Assembly: GCA_025458805.1 (NCBI GenBank)
Contig: JALORQ010000005.1
Location: 1-32,622, forward strand
From: Rubrivivax sp.
GTDB taxonomy: Bacteria; Pseudomonadota; Gammaproteobacteria; Burkholderiales; Burkholderiaceae_C
Direction of reading: 5' to 3'
DNA: 32,622 nucleotides
The position numbers were made by a program, and so were the translations under genes. Positions 1-9,029 of the stretch are shown piece after piece. How positions within the stretch are numbered: position 1 is the first letter of the stretch; each line of letters opens with the position of its first letter. The notes under the pieces were generated by a model. The model made no database searches and was not told the DNA's origin. It saw nothing but the letters and a program-made list of their open reading frames with translations.

Positions 1-194
1 GCTTTCCGGGGCGATGTCGGGTGCCCATGGCGGCGGCGTACGGCCGGCCCCTCGCGAGCGTCCCGCCTCCCAGCGGCCCTGCACTGCGACTTGCCACGGG
101 GGCGGCAGCCCGTGCCTGTGGAGCCGCACCCTCGGGTTCAGTGCCGGTCGCGGGAGGCCTTCCCGGGAGCCGAAGCCGGCGCCGCACATGGCCA

Positions 195-208
195 TTGACC
201 TGCATCAA
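195..208 (+). promoter_or_regulatory. FNR/Anr-type box TTGACCTGCATCAA upstream of the DUF3300 gene
   Basis: TTGAC-N4-ATCAA read directly; centred about 77 bp upstream of the ATG at 279. Confidence 0.5.
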
Positions 209-278
209 TCGCTGCCGGGCTGGCCACCACGGACGGTCGTCTACAGTCGGCTCGCTGCATCGTCGAGCGGAGAACCCG

Positions 279-1619
279 ATGTCCAGGATCGTTCGTTGGC
301 TGCGCCTCTGCCTGCTCGGGGTCGTGCTCGGCACGCCGCTGGTGGCCTTCTCGCAGTCCTCCGGCGCGCCCGTCTTCAAGGACGAAGAGCTCGACCAGAT
401 GCTGGCGCCGATCGCGCTGTATCCGGATTCGCTGCTGTCGCAGGTGCTGATGGCCAGCACCTACCCGGCCGACGTCGCCGACGCCGCGAAGTACGTCAAG
501 GCCCACCCCGACGACAAGGGCGAGGCGGCGGTGAAGAAGGTGCAGGCCGACCCGCAGGGCAAGGACTGGGATCCCTCGGTGCAGTCGCTGGTGGCCTTCC
601 CGCAGGTGCTGGCGATGATGGGCGAGAAGCCCGACCAGGTGCAGCGCCTCGGCGACGCCTTCCTCGCCGACCCGGCGCGTGTGCTCGACCGCGTGCAGGT
701 GCTGCGCAAGAAGGCCCAGGACGCAGGCAACCTGAAGACGACCGAGCAGCAGAAGGTCGCGACGACGACGCAGGAGAGCAAGCAGGTCATCGTCATCGAG
801 CCTGCCCAGCCGGCCACCGTGTACGTGCCTGTCTACCAGCCGACCGTTGTCTACGGCGCATGGCCGTATCCGTCGTATCCGCCGTACTACTGGCCACCCC
901 CCGCCTACTACTACCCCACCGGCGGCTTCGTCGCCGGCGTGTTCTGGGGCGCGGCGATCGTCGGCATCGGCAACGCGTTCTGGGGTGGCGTCAACTGGGG
1001 CCGCGGCGACGTCAACATCGACATCGACCGCTACAACAACATCAACGTCGGCAACAAGATCAACAGCGGCAACTTCCAGCACAACGCCGAGCGACGGCGC
1101 GACGTGCCCTACCGCGACCAGGGCAGCCGCGACAGGTACGCCCGTCAGAACGCCGGCGCGCAGGACCGCCAGGCCTACCGTGGCAACGACAGCCGCGATT
1201 CCCAGCGTGCGCAGGCGCAGCAGCAGCTGGCCCAGCGCGGCGCCGACCCGGCGGCCAGTCGTGACCGGCTGCAGACGACCGACCGCGCGGCAGCGCAGCA
1301 GGCGATCGAGCGCGGAGGCGCCGACCGCGGAGGCGCCGACCGCGCAGGCGCCGACCGCGGCGCGGCCGGCGCCGGTTCGCGCGACCTCGGAGCCGGGGCC
1401 GGCACGCGCGATGCGGGTGGCGCCCGGGCGGGCACGGCCGATCGCGGCAGCGGCAGCTTCGGCTCGTCCGGCGCCGGCAACAACGCCTTCTCGGGCGCCA
1501 GCCGTCCCGATGCCTCGCGCGCGCAGGCCAGCCGCGGCAGCGCCAGCGCGGGGTCGATGCAGCGCAGCGCGCCGTCGCGCCCGGCGGGCGGCGGGGCGCG
1601 TGGCGGCGGCCGTCGCTGA
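279..1619 (+). CDS. DUF3300 domain-containing protein, low-complexity Ala/Arg/Gly-rich C-terminus
   Basis: Signal peptide then FKDEELDQMLAPIALYPDSLLSQVLMASTYPADV..., typical of DUF3300; start chosen at ATG 279 inside ORF 21..1619. Confidence 0.85.
   Translation: MSRIVRWLRLCLLGVVLGTPLVAFSQSSGAPVFKDEELDQMLAPIALYPDSLLSQVLMASTYPADVADAAKYVKAHPDDKGEAAVKKVQADPQGKDWDPSVQSLVAFPQVLAMMGEKPDQVQRLGDAFLADPARVLDRVQVLRKKAQDAGNLKTTEQQKVATTTQESKQVIVIEPAQPATVYVPVYQPTVVYGAWPYPSYPPYYWPPPAYYYPTGGFVAGVFWGAAIVGIGNAFWGGVNWGRGDVNIDIDRYNNINVGNKINSGNFQHNAERRRDVPYRDQGSRDRYARQNAGAQDRQAYRGNDSRDSQRAQAQQQLAQRGADPAASRDRLQTTDRAAAQQAIERGGADRGGADRAGADRGAAGAGSRDLGAGAGTRDAGGARAGTADRGSGSFGSSGAGNNAFSGASRPDASRAQASRGSASAGSMQRSAPSRPAGGGARGGGRR
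1311..1355 (+). repeat. 15-bp in-frame tandem repeat, 3 copies (cgcgg/caggcgccgac), encoding R-G/A-G-A-D units
   Basis: Units at 1311-1325, 1326-1340 and 1341-1355 read directly (one mismatch in the third), followed by a degenerate copy. Confidence 0.8.
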
Positions 1620-1634
1620 TCGGGGGACCTGACC

Positions 1635-2540
1635 ATGACGAAAGACATCTCCCTTCGCAGGCTGGTCGCCGGATCGCTGCTGGCCGGCGCGGCCGTGTTC
1701 GCGCCGCTCGCGGCCCAGGCGCAGGCGGCCTACCCGGACCCGGAGTCGGCCGCCGAGGACTTCGTGCGCGCCGTCGACTCCGGCGACGACGCGTCGAAGA
1801 CCCGCGTGCTGGGCCCGGGCTGGCCGTCGGTGATCCCGCCCGGCGCCGTCGACGACGCCGACCGCGACGCCTTCCTGCGCATGGCACGCGAGCGGCTCAA
1901 CGTCAGCGCCGTGCGTGCCGGCGTCGCGGAGATCACCGTCGGCGCGATCGAGACCTGGACGCTGCCGATCCCGCTCAAGGCCGACGCGCAGGGGCGTTGG
2001 TTCTTCGACCTCGACGGCGCGCGCGAGCAGATCCGCGAGCGCATCATCGGCCGCAACGAGCTCGCGACCATCCAGGCGATGCTCGCCTTCGTCGACGCGC
2101 AGCGCGAGTACGCGCTGGCCGATCGCAACCGCGACGGCGTGCTCGAGTATGCGCAGCGGCTGGTCAGCAGCCCGGGCCGGCAGGACGGCCTGATCTGGGA
2201 CGAGCGCCGCTTCGGCCCGAGCCCGCTGGGCCCCGACTTCCTGCCCAGCAAGCCGGGCGCCGGCTACCACGGCTACCGCTTCAAGCTGCTGACGAGCCAG
2301 GGTCCGACCGCGCCCGGCAAGGCGCGCGACTACAAGATCGGCGGCCGGCTGCTGACCGGCTTCGCGTTGCTCGGCTGGCCCGTCGAGTGGGGCGAGACCG
2401 GCGTGATGTCGTTCATGGTCGACCACACCGGACGCATCGTCCAGCGCGACCTGGGCCCGCAGACCGCGCTCATCGTGCAGCAGATCCTGCGCTACGAGCC
2501 CGACGCGGGCTGGGAACAGGTCGTGCCGGCCTCGCCCTGA
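1635..2540 (+). CDS. DUF2950 family protein
   Basis: Signal peptide; YPDPESAAEDFVRAVDSGD..., GYHGYRFKLLTSQG, and adjacency to a DUF3300 gene. Confidence 0.8.
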   Translation: MTKDISLRRLVAGSLLAGAAVFAPLAAQAQAAYPDPESAAEDFVRAVDSGDDASKTRVLGPGWPSVIPPGAVDDADRDAFLRMARERLNVSAVRAGVAEITVGAIETWTLPIPLKADAQGRWFFDLDGAREQIRERIIGRNELATIQAMLAFVDAQREYALADRNRDGVLEYAQRLVSSPGRQDGLIWDERRFGPSPLGPDFLPSKPGAGYHGYRFKLLTSQGPTAPGKARDYKIGGRLLTGFALLGWPVEWGETGVMSFMVDHTGRIVQRDLGPQTALIVQQILRYEPDAGWEQVVPASP

Positions 2541-2594
2541 GCCGCGGTCGCTGGACGGGCGGCGAGCGGGTCGGACACGGCCCCGCGGCGCCCG

Positions 2595-3833
2595 TCAGGC
2601 GCGCAGCAGGTCGAGCAGCGTGCGCGCGACGACCTTGGTGGCGCGCCGGAGGTCCTCGAGGACGATGTTCTCGTCGGCGCGCTTGGCGTTCGACTCGAGC
2701 ACGGTGCGCGGCCCGGCCCCGTAGATCACCGCCGGGATGCCGCGCTCGCTGAAGAGACGCGCGTCGGTGTACAGCGGCGTCCCGCAGGCCTCGACCTTCT
2801 CGCCGAACACCTCGGTCGCGTGGGCGCACAGCGCGTCGACCAGCGGCCGGTTGCCGGGCAACGGCTGCATCGCATGGGCCAGCAGCAGCCGCCGGATGTC
2901 GACGCCTGCGCCCGGCAGCGAGGTCGCCGCGCGCTCGATCAGCGCGCGCAGCCCGGCCTCGACCTGCACCGGATCCTCCTCGGGGATCATGCGGCGGTCG
3001 ATCTTCAGCACGACCTTGCCGGGGACGACGTTCGTGTTCGTCCCGCCGCTGATCTGGCCGACGTTGACGTAGCCGTGCCGGATGCCCTTCACCGCGCTGA
3101 GCGTCTGCCGCAGGCGGGTGTTCTCGTCGTAGAGCGCGACCAGCACCCGCGTCGCGGCCTGCAGTGCATCGACGGCGGTGTCCGGGACGGCGGCGTGGCC
3201 CATCCGGCCGTGGACGGTGGCCTCCAGCTGCAGGCAGCCGTTGTGGGCGGTCACGACCTCGTAGCCGAAGCCGGCGGCGATCTCGAGGTCGGGTGCCGTC
3301 AGCCCGTGGTCGAGCAGCCACTTCGGGCCGAGCTCGCCGCCGAACTCCTCGTCGTAGGTGAACAGCAGGTCGACGCCGCCCTTCAGCGCCACGCCCGCGG
3401 CCTCGAGCGCGCGCGTCGCGAAGGTGAAGGTCGAGAAGTCGCTCTTGCTGACCGCGGCGGCGCGGCCGTAGAGCCTGCCGTCGACGATCTGCGCGCCGTA
3501 GGGGTCGAAGGTCCACCCCTCGCCCGGCGGCACGACGTCGCCATGCGCGTTGAGCGCGACGATGCGGCCGCCGTCGCCGTAGCGCCGCCGCACGACCAGG
3601 TTGGTGATCGACTGCAGCCCGTGCCGCGCGACGACCTCGGGCGGCACCTCGACCGCCTGCGCGTCGAAGCCGAACGCGGCGAGCAGTTCGCGCGTGCGCA
3701 GCGCGTGCGGCGTGTTGTTCCCCGGCGGCGTGTCGGTCGGGACGCGCACCAGCTCCTGGAGGAACCGGACCTGCTCGTCGAAGTTCGCGTCGACATGGGC
3801 GTCGACGGCGGCGTAGAGGCTGGGCGCGGTCAT
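2595..3833 (-). CDS. M20 family metallopeptidase (ArgE/DapE-like deacylase)
   Basis: MTAPSLYAAVDAHVDANFDEQVRFLQELVRVPTDTPPGNN..., NAHGDVVPPGEGW, DEEFGG motifs; ATGA overlap with the upstream gene. Confidence 0.8.
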   Translation of the reverse strand: MTAPSLYAAVDAHVDANFDEQVRFLQELVRVPTDTPPGNNTPHALRTRELLAAFGFDAQAVEVPPEVVARHGLQSITNLVVRRRYGDGGRIVALNAHGDVVPPGEGWTFDPYGAQIVDGRLYGRAAAVSKSDFSTFTFATRALEAAGVALKGGVDLLFTYDEEFGGELGPKWLLDHGLTAPDLEIAAGFGYEVVTAHNGCLQLEATVHGRMGHAAVPDTAVDALQAATRVLVALYDENTRLRQTLSAVKGIRHGYVNVGQISGGTNTNVVPGKVVLKIDRRMIPEEDPVQVEAGLRALIERAATSLPGAGVDIRRLLLAHAMQPLPGNRPLVDALCAHATEVFGEKVEACGTPLYTDARLFSERGIPAVIYGAGPRTVLESNAKRADENIVLEDLRRATKVVARTLLDLLRA

Positions 3834-5614
3834 CGGGTCTCCGGGGCGAGGTGGTCGAGCAGGGACTGGAAGGCCTGCACGCACAGGTCGATGTCGTGGC
3901 TGGTCGTCGACTCGAGCGGGTTGTGGCTGATGCCGGCGTTCTCGCCGCGCGTGAACAGCATGGCCTGCGGCAGGATCTCGTGCAGCTTCATCGCGTCGTG
4001 CCCGGCGCCGCTGGGCATGCGGTGGACCTGCAGGCCGAGCGACTGCACGGCGCGCTCCCATCGCGCCTGCCACGCCGGCGCGCTCGGCGCTGCCGATGCG
4101 CGCAGCGTCTCCTCGAGGCGGAAGGCCACCGCCCGTCGGTCGCAGATCGCGCGCAACTCGGCGAGGACGTCGGCGGCGCAGGCATCGCGCGCCGCGTCGG
4201 TCGTCGCCCGGATGTCGAGGCTGAACCGGCAGCGGCCCGGCACCACGTTGATCGATCCGTTCGGCACCTCGAGCATCCCGACCGTGGCCACCACGTCGGG
4301 CACCGCCGAGGCGCGGCGCTCGACGAAGAGCACGAGCTCGGCGACCGCGGCCGCGGCATCGCGCCGCCGGCCCATCGGGGTCGTCCCGGCATGGCTGGCC
4401 ATGCCGGTCACCTCGCCGAGGTAGCGCACGCTGCCGTTGATCGAGGTCACGATGCCGAGCGGCAGGTCGAGCTCGTTGAGCACCGGACCCTGCTCGATGT
4501 GCACCTCGACGAAGCCGAGGTAGCGCTGCGGATCGCGCTTCAGCGCCGGGATCCCGGCCGGGTCGAGCCCGGCGTGCGCCATCGCGTCGCGCATGGTCAC
4601 GCCGTCGGCGTCCCGCTGGTCGAGCCAGGCCGGGTCGAAGTGGCCGGTGAGCGCGCCCGACCCGAGGAAGACGGCCTTGAAGCGCTGGCCTTCCTCCTCG
4701 GCGAAGCCGACCACCTCGAGGCCGAAAGGCAGCCGGCGACCGGCCCGCGAGAGCTCGCGCACGCAGGCCATCGGCACCAGGATGCCGAGCCGGCCGTCGA
4801 AGCGGCCGCCGTTGCGTACGGTGTCATAGTGGCTGCCGGTGAGCAGCCGCGGCGCCTCGCGATCCGCGCCGTGATAGACGCCCACGACGTTGCCGACCGC
4901 GTCGATCCCGACCTCGTCGAAGCCGCAGTCCTCGGACATCCACTGCGCCAGCTGACGCGCGACGGCGCGGTGCGCGTCCGTCAGGTAGGTGACGGTGAGC
5001 TCGCCGCGCTCCGCATAGCCGGGGTCGCTGTGGACGGCCAGGCGCTCGGCCCAGTCCCAGACGCGGTGGCCTAGGGCCGGCTGGGTGCCGAACTTGTCGT
5101 CGAGGCGGATCTCGGCGATGCGGTGGATGTTGCGCAGCGCCTCGGCGAACTCGAAGTCCGCCGGGTGTTGCAGGCGGCGCTCGAAGGCGGCGATGATGGC
5201 GCGCCGGTCCAGGCCGGTGCCGCGCGGGCCGCGCACCGCGAGCACGAACGGAAAGCCGAACTTGTCGTTGTAGCTCGCGTTGAGCTGCTGCAGGCGCTCG
5301 AACTCCGCCGGCGTGCAGTGCGTCAGCCCGGCCCGGCCCTGCTCGTCGGTGGACTCGGCGGTCAGCGCCTTCGCGACCATCGCCTTGCCGGCCAGCTCGG
5401 GGTGGGCGCGGATCAGCGCCCGTTGCGCGTCGCGTCCGCCGTCGCGCACGGCCTGGACGAGCGCGTGCTTCAGCGCCGCGAGCGTGGCGAACGGCCGCGC
5501 GTCCCAAGCCCGAGCCGCGATCCACGGCGAATGCTCGTAGGTGCCGTCGAGCAGCGCCGTGAACTCGTCGCGCGATGCGCGATTGAGCCGATCGAGCGAA
5601 AGGGCTGCGGTCAT
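3830..5614 (-). CDS. Fusion protein: N-terminal OHCU decarboxylase (UraD-like) and C-terminal allantoate amidohydrolase/hydantoinase-carbamoylase family (M20)
   Basis: N-term LNRASRDEFTALLDGTYEHSPWIAARAW...AHPELAGK...LNASYNDKFGFPFVLAVRG (UraD); C-term GSHYDTVRNGGRFDGRLGI...EEEGQRF...HIEQGPVLN...SGAGHDAM (AllC/HyuC family); one continuous frame. Confidence 0.85.
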   Translation of the reverse strand: MTAALSLDRLNRASRDEFTALLDGTYEHSPWIAARAWDARPFATLAALKHALVQAVRDGGRDAQRALIRAHPELAGKAMVAKALTAESTDEQGRAGLTHCTPAEFERLQQLNASYNDKFGFPFVLAVRGPRGTGLDRRAIIAAFERRLQHPADFEFAEALRNIHRIAEIRLDDKFGTQPALGHRVWDWAERLAVHSDPGYAERGELTVTYLTDAHRAVARQLAQWMSEDCGFDEVGIDAVGNVVGVYHGADREAPRLLTGSHYDTVRNGGRFDGRLGILVPMACVRELSRAGRRLPFGLEVVGFAEEEGQRFKAVFLGSGALTGHFDPAWLDQRDADGVTMRDAMAHAGLDPAGIPALKRDPQRYLGFVEVHIEQGPVLNELDLPLGIVTSINGSVRYLGEVTGMASHAGTTPMGRRRDAAAAVAELVLFVERRASAVPDVVATVGMLEVPNGSINVVPGRCRFSLDIRATTDAARDACAADVLAELRAICDRRAVAFRLEETLRASAAPSAPAWQARWERAVQSLGLQVHRMPSGAGHDAMKLHEILPQAMLFTRGENAGISHNPLESTTSHDIDLCVQAFQSLLDHLAPETR

Positions 5615-6582
5615 GCGCGCTCCCAGACGAAGGCGCTGGCGGCGTCGAACGGGTGCACGCGCCGCCAGTGGCGCGCGATGTCGATGCGCCGGGCGATCCA
5701 GACGCGGTCGTGCGACTGCACGTGATCGAGAAATCGCTGCAGCGCCCGCAGGCGGCCCGGGCGCCCGAGCAGCCGGCAGTGCATGCCGATGCTCATCATC
5801 GTCGGCCGCTCGTCGCCCTCGGCATAGTGCACGTCGAAGGCGTCGCGCAGGTAGGCGAAGAACTCGTCGCCGTGCGAGAAGCCCTGCGGCAGCGCGAAGC
5901 GCATGTCGTTGCAGTCCAGCGTGTAGGGCACCACGAGGTGCGGGGCGAGCGCGCCGTCGCTGCGGCGCACCTGGAGCCAGAACGGCAGGTCGTCGCCGTA
6001 GTGGTCGCTGTCGTACTCGAAGCCGCCGTGGTCGGCCACCAGCCGTCGCGTGTTCGGGCTGTCGCGGCCGGTGTACCAGCCGACCGGCCGCGCGCCGCTC
6101 AGGCGCTCGATGGTCTGCATCGCGAGGCGCAGGTGCTCGCGCTCGACGTCCTCGGGCACGTTCTGGTAGTGGATCCATCGCCAGCCGTGGCAGGCGATCT
6201 CGTGGCCCAGCTCGACGAAGGCCGCGGTCACCTCGGGGCAGCGTTCGAGCGCCATGCCGACCCCGAAGACCGTGAACGGCAGGCCGCGCCGCTCGAACTC
6301 GCGCAGCAGCCGCCACACGCCGACGCGCGACCCGTACTCGTAGGTGCTCTCCATGCTCAGGTGACGCGCGGGGTAGGCCGCCGGGTTGAACATCTCGGAC
6401 AGGAACTGCTCGCTCCCCGCGTCACCGTGCAGGACGCTGTTCTCGCCGCCTTCCTCGTAGTTGAGGACGAACTGCAGGGCGACGCGCGCGCGGCCCGGCC
6501 AGGCGGGGTCGGGGGCGCGACGTCCGTAGCCGCGCAGGTCTCGCGGGTAACGGTCCTCGTGCGGAGTGTTCATCGGGGTCAT
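5611..6582 (-). CDS. puuE: Allantoinase PuuE (polysaccharide deacetylase fold)
   Basis: YPRDLRGYGRRAPDPAWPGRARVALQFVLNYEEGGENSVLHGD...; ATGA overlap with the UraD fusion gene. Confidence 0.88.
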   Translation of the reverse strand: MTPMNTPHEDRYPRDLRGYGRRAPDPAWPGRARVALQFVLNYEEGGENSVLHGDAGSEQFLSEMFNPAAYPARHLSMESTYEYGSRVGVWRLLREFERRGLPFTVFGVGMALERCPEVTAAFVELGHEIACHGWRWIHYQNVPEDVEREHLRLAMQTIERLSGARPVGWYTGRDSPNTRRLVADHGGFEYDSDHYGDDLPFWLQVRRSDGALAPHLVVPYTLDCNDMRFALPQGFSHGDEFFAYLRDAFDVHYAEGDERPTMMSIGMHCRLLGRPGRLRALQRFLDHVQSHDRVWIARRIDIARHWRRVHPFDAASAFVWERA

Positions 6583-6712
6583 GCTCGGGAGGTCGTTGGG
6601 GCGCCGGGCCGGGCGCGCGACGGTCGCGGCGCGCGGTCCGTTTGGTGCGATGCACGTGACGTTCCACCCGCTGCGCGCGCGTCGTGCCGTCCGGAAGAGA
6701 CGGCGACCACAA

Positions 6713-6722
6713 TCGTATACAA
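6713..6722. promoter_or_regulatory. GTATAC-centred near-palindrome TCGTATACAA, possible GntR/FadR-type operator
   Basis: Read directly in the puuE/flavoprotein divergent region; one mismatch from TTGTATACAA. Confidence 0.35.
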
Positions 6723-6829
6723 GCCGGTCGCGTGCGGCCGGGGCGCCTTGACGGAGCCTCGCGCGCCGGTCCTAATGCCGGAGCACCTCATTGCCCCGAC
6801 GGGCTGCCGGCCCGGCAGCCGAGCACCCC

Positions 6830-8248
6830 ATGACCTTCGAGACCGACTACCTCGTGATCGGCGCTGGCGCCAGTGGGCTGGCCTTCGCCGACGAACTCGT
6901 GCGCCGCAGCGATGCCCACGTCACCCTGGTCGACCGGCGCGACGCACCCGGTGGCCACTGGAACGACGTCTATCCGTTCGTGCGGCTGCACCAGCCGGCC
7001 AGCTTCTACGGCGTCGAGTCGATCGAACTCGACCGCGGCGAACTCGAGGCGAGCGGGCCGAACGCAGGCTGGATGAGCCTGTCCGAGGGCCCGGAGATCG
7101 TCGCCTACTTCCACCGCGTGTGGCGCGAGAAGCTGCTGCCCACGGGACGGGTGCGCTTCATTCCGATGAGCGAGGCCGAGCCGGGCGATGCGCCCGGACC
7201 GGTGACGGTCCGGCATCGACTCAGCGGCGAGCGCACCTCGGTCACGGTGCGGCGCAAGGTCGTCGACGCTGCGCGCTTCACCAACGCGGTGCCGGCGACG
7301 CACCAGCCCGGGTTCGAGGTGGCGGCAGGGGTGACTTGCGTGCCGCCCAACGACCTGCCGCGCCGCGCAGCGGGGTTCGGCCACCACGTCGTGCTCGGGG
7401 CCGGGAAGACCGCGATCGACGCGCTGTGCTGGCTGCTCTCGCACGGGGCCCCGGCCAGCTCGATCACCTGGGTCGTGCCGCGCGACTCCTGGTTCTTCAA
7501 CCGCGCCAAGGTGCAGCCGACCATGGCGCACTTCGACGGGACGTTCACGAGTGCCGCCGAGCAGCGCGAGGCGATGGCCGCGGCAACCTCGGTGCGCGAC
7601 CTGGCGCAGCGCATGGAGGCCTGCGGCGCCTGGCTGCGCCTGGACCGCTCGATCGAGCCGACGATGTTTCACTTCGCGACGCTCTCGGAGGGCGAGCTCG
7701 GGCTGCTGCGCCGCGTCGGGCGCACGATCCGCATGGGTCGCGTGACCGCGGTCGAGCGCGGTCGACTCCGGCTGCAGCGGGGTGAAGTCGAGGTGCCGTC
7801 GGACAGCCTGTTCGTCGATTGCACGGCTTCGGCGCTGTCGTACAAGCCGCCCGTGCCGGTGTTTGCGGGGCCGCGCATCACGATCCAGATGGTGCGCATC
7901 CCGCAGCCGACGTTCAGTGCCGCGCTCACCGCGTTCCTCGAGACCCAGCCGGGATCCGACGACGAGCGGAATGCCTGCATGCGGCCGGTCGTGATGACCG
8001 ATACCGTCGACGATTACCCGCGCTCCCAGGTCACCGACCTGGCCAACCGTCACATGGCCGCGCGCATCCCCGCGGTGCGCGACTGGCTGGCGCGCTCGCG
8101 GCTCGAGGGCTTCACGCACCTGCTGGCCGCGATCGGGCCCGGCGACGTGGCCCGCCAGGCGATCGTGCAACGCATCCGTGCAGCTTCGCCGCCGGCGTTC
8201 GAGAATCTGCAGCGGCTCGCGGCCGCAACCAGGGGCGCGTCGGCCTGA
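6830..8248 (+). CDS. FAD/NAD(P)-binding oxidoreductase
   Basis: TDYLVIGAGASGLAFADELVRR (GxGxxG Rossmann), DRRDAPGGHWNDVYPFVRLHQPASFYG. Confidence 0.75.
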   Translation: MTFETDYLVIGAGASGLAFADELVRRSDAHVTLVDRRDAPGGHWNDVYPFVRLHQPASFYGVESIELDRGELEASGPNAGWMSLSEGPEIVAYFHRVWREKLLPTGRVRFIPMSEAEPGDAPGPVTVRHRLSGERTSVTVRRKVVDAARFTNAVPATHQPGFEVAAGVTCVPPNDLPRRAAGFGHHVVLGAGKTAIDALCWLLSHGAPASSITWVVPRDSWFFNRAKVQPTMAHFDGTFTSAAEQREAMAAATSVRDLAQRMEACGAWLRLDRSIEPTMFHFATLSEGELGLLRRVGRTIRMGRVTAVERGRLRLQRGEVEVPSDSLFVDCTASALSYKPPVPVFAGPRITIQMVRIPQPTFSAALTAFLETQPGSDDERNACMRPVVMTDTVDDYPRSQVTDLANRHMAARIPAVRDWLARSRLEGFTHLLAAIGPGDVARQAIVQRIRAASPPAFENLQRLAAATRGASA

Positions 8249-8310
8249 TGCGGCCGCCGCTCGCGGCCGGCCCGACGGACGGCCCACGCCGACGCGGCCC
8301 GGAAACGAAA

Positions 8311-8334
8311 GAGGCGGCCCTCTCGGGCCGCCTC
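8311..8334 (-). terminator. Perfect 10-bp stem/4-nt loop hairpin (gaggcggccc-tctc-gggccgcctc); T-rich tract on the minus strand after the stem
   Basis: Read directly; lies between convergent genes; minus strand reads ...ccgcctcTTTCGTTT. Confidence 0.85.
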
Positions 8335-8368
8335 CGCGTGATCGGGCAAGTGTCTCCTCGTGCCCGCG

Positions 8369-8674
8369 TCAGCCCTTCTTCGCCCAGGCGCTGCACCAGC
8401 CCGGGCCGGCCACGAGCTTGGTTCCGAACAGCGGGCAGCCGGCCCAGGCGTCGGTCGGCTTGCCCTGGTAGAGCGCGCAGTTGTTGCACTTCTGGTCGTT
8501 GCTGTGCTTCGGATACTTGGTCTTGTCGGCCTTCGTCGTGTCGTGCACGTAGCCGAGCGCGACCGCCTGCGGGTCCTTCTCGTCGATGCGCTGCGCCTGA
8601 GCGAAGGCCTGGCCGGCGCCCAGCGCCGAGCCGGCGACGGCAGCATGAAGGATGAAGGTGCGGCGGGTGGTCAT
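8369..8674 (-). CDS. hip: High-potential iron-sulfur protein (HiPIP), Tat signal
   Basis: MTTRRTFILHAAVAGSALG Tat leader; CNNCALYQGK...GCPLFGTKLVAGPGWCSAW four-Cys HiPIP pattern. Confidence 0.95.
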   Translation of the reverse strand: MTTRRTFILHAAVAGSALGAGQAFAQAQRIDEKDPQAVALGYVHDTTKADKTKYPKHSNDQKCNNCALYQGKPTDAWAGCPLFGTKLVAGPGWCSAWAKKG

Positions 8675-8774
8675 CGGAGTCTCCCTAGATGGAGCAGGGT
8701 TGAGAATAAGGGCGCACTTATATTAACGCGGGAAGCGCAGCCCGGGGAACAGGGGCAACGAGCCCCCGGGGAAA

Positions 8775-9029
8775 TCAGCTGGCAGCTGTCGCGGCGACGC
8801 CGAGGCAGTTGTTGCAGCGCCCGAGACCGCGGAGACGCGGGTCGGGCTTGCCTTCGCCGGTCTTGAAGTTGGCGTGGCAGCGGATGCACACGTACATCTT
8901 CGAACTGGACATCAGCGGCTTCACGCCGGGCTCGGCGTGCGGACGCGCGGCCGTGTACTCGGCCTGGGTCTGACGAAGCTTGAGTCCGGTCGGGGATACG
9001 GCGCTCGGGGCAGGTCGGCGAGTGGCCAT
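8775..9029 (-). CDS. Small Cys-rich protein (84 aa) with CIRCH and CNNC motifs
   Basis: MATRRPAPSAVSPTGLKLRQTQ...MYVCIRCHANFKTGEGKPDPRLRGLGRCNNCLGVAATAAS; ATG at 9029; divergent from the LysR gene; no signal peptide seen. Confidence 0.5.
   Translation of the reverse strand: MATRRPAPSAVSPTGLKLRQTQAEYTAARPHAEPGVKPLMSSSKMYVCIRCHANFKTGEGKPDPRLRGLGRCNNCLGVAATAAS

Noticed and set aside
138-2426. 762-aa minus-strand ORF opposite DUF3300/DUF2950
   Set aside because: Shadow ORF in high-GC DNA; composition (Arg/Ala/His/Val-rich, no domain) is typical of antisense frames and the plus-strand genes are well supported.
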